64,000 nt of DNA, taken from positions 94,311-158,310 of the IMG/VR virus record IMGVR_UViG_3300042894_006198. The stretch is one strand, 5' to 3'. Positions 63,848-64,000 of the stretch are shown here, one piece after another. The notes beneath the pieces were generated by a model. That model saw only the letters and a list, made by a program, of their open reading frames with translations. It was not told the origin of the DNA and did no database searches. Each line of letters starts with the position of its first letter. Position 1 is the first letter of the stretch. Both the position numbers and the translations under genes were made by a program. The DNA comes from a virus.

Positions 63848-64000
63848 GTAAAAGAGATTGGTGTAATATTCCAGTAAAGGTTCCATATCGTAGCACAGGT
63901 CAATGGCGTGATCTGCGTATATGGCTGATGGAAAATGTCAACGACATGGACTATGATGCTGCTGGTGTAGATTTACAGGATTATGATAATAGAGTATTTT
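63844..64000 (+). CDS. Probable F-x-L-x-W-family protein, truncated by right window edge
   Basis: Starts MSKRDWCNIPVKVPYRSTGQ with WRDLRIWLMENVNDMDYDAA, matching the N-terminal half of the family (D-x-x-x-WL-x-x-N). The C-terminal motif lies beyond the window. ATGA overlap with the preceding gene. Confidence 0.6.
   Translation, partial: MSKRDWCNIPVKVPYRSTGQWRDLRIWLMENVNDMDYDAAGVDLQDYDNRVF

Noticed and set aside
1-64000. tRNA genes, CRISPR arrays, insertion sequences, attachment sites
   Set aside because: Gaps between genes were read for cloverleaf arms, GTTCGA-type loops, regularly spaced repeats and terminal inverted repeats; none was convincing. Gaps are mostly promoters or hairpins under 150 nt.

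Overview
The window is best read as part of the genome of a large, AT-rich, T4-like tailed phage (myovirus lineage) of a Gram-negative host, probably an aquatic betaproteobacterium. Phage identity rests on a gp17-type terminase large subunit, a gp32-type single-strand binding protein followed by a UvsX-type recombinase and a UvsY-like protein, an ATP-dependent DNA ligase, ThyX, a two-gene spanin pair and a long fibre-like protein. Gram-negative host: spanins, several lipoboxes and a left-truncated porin of the Burkholderiales type. Host assignment is inference. Genes are packed with 1-26 nt overlaps (many ATGA). No tRNA, rRNA, CRISPR array or insertion sequence was seen, and no stretch over 300 nt lacks a gene.

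Layout. 0-1.2 kb: porin and terminator. 1.2-5.5 kb: MoxR-type AAA ATPase with a metallopeptidase/VWA partner, then conserved unknowns. 5.5-10 kb: thyX, an SDR epimerase and DegT aminotransferase pair, spanins and small lipoproteins. 9.9-11 kb: a short minus-strand set. 11-22 kb: virion and packaging block, with a metallopeptidase-GNAT chimera, proteins with T4-like capsid-targeting N-termini, a methyltransferase, a fibre-like protein, terminase, a 798-residue protein with an internal methyltransferase domain, and a ligase-like/HxGH nucleotidyltransferase chimera. 22-26 kb: gp32, an HNH-like endonuclease, uvsX, uvsY-like. 27.1-29.1 kb: minus-strand DnaE-type polymerase core without a PHP domain. 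29.2-35.2 kb: many tiny genes in short units, most with a canonical promoter. 35.2-43.7 kb: DNA ligase, acidic and membrane proteins, an LPP20-like lipoprotein and a FlgT-like secreted protein. 43.7-52 kb: ClpX, ribosomal protein bS21, IscU, GMP reductase, Hsp20, ClpS, SprT-like, DUF2452-like, ClpP and an ABC-ATPase/GNAT fusion. 52-64 kb: more small genes, a GH114/RTX-like/DUF4214-like protein, 2OG-Fe(II) oxygenase-like proteins, a phosphoesterase, dCMP deaminase and a tandem run of small paralogues ending in an F-x-L-x-W motif.

Regulation is unusually legible. Twenty promoters have a TTGACA/TTGACT -35 box, exactly 17 nt of spacer and a TATAAT-like -10 box. Many share a TATCY-n-AATT core in the spacer and a TRTAGT motif just after the start point. 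A second class, TATAAATA-like boxes resembling T4 late promoters, lies exactly 5 nt before the ATG of several virion, lysis or unknown genes, which suggests leaderless late mRNAs.

The genes suggest a phage that remodels its host: purine and pyrimidine flow pushed toward A and T (GMP reductase, ThyX, dCMP deaminase), protein quality control (ClpX, ClpP, ClpS, Hsp20, SprT-like), translation (bS21), Fe-S assembly (IscU) and the outer membrane (porin, lipoproteins, FlgT-like). All family calls come from reading the sequence and remembered family signatures; no database search was run.
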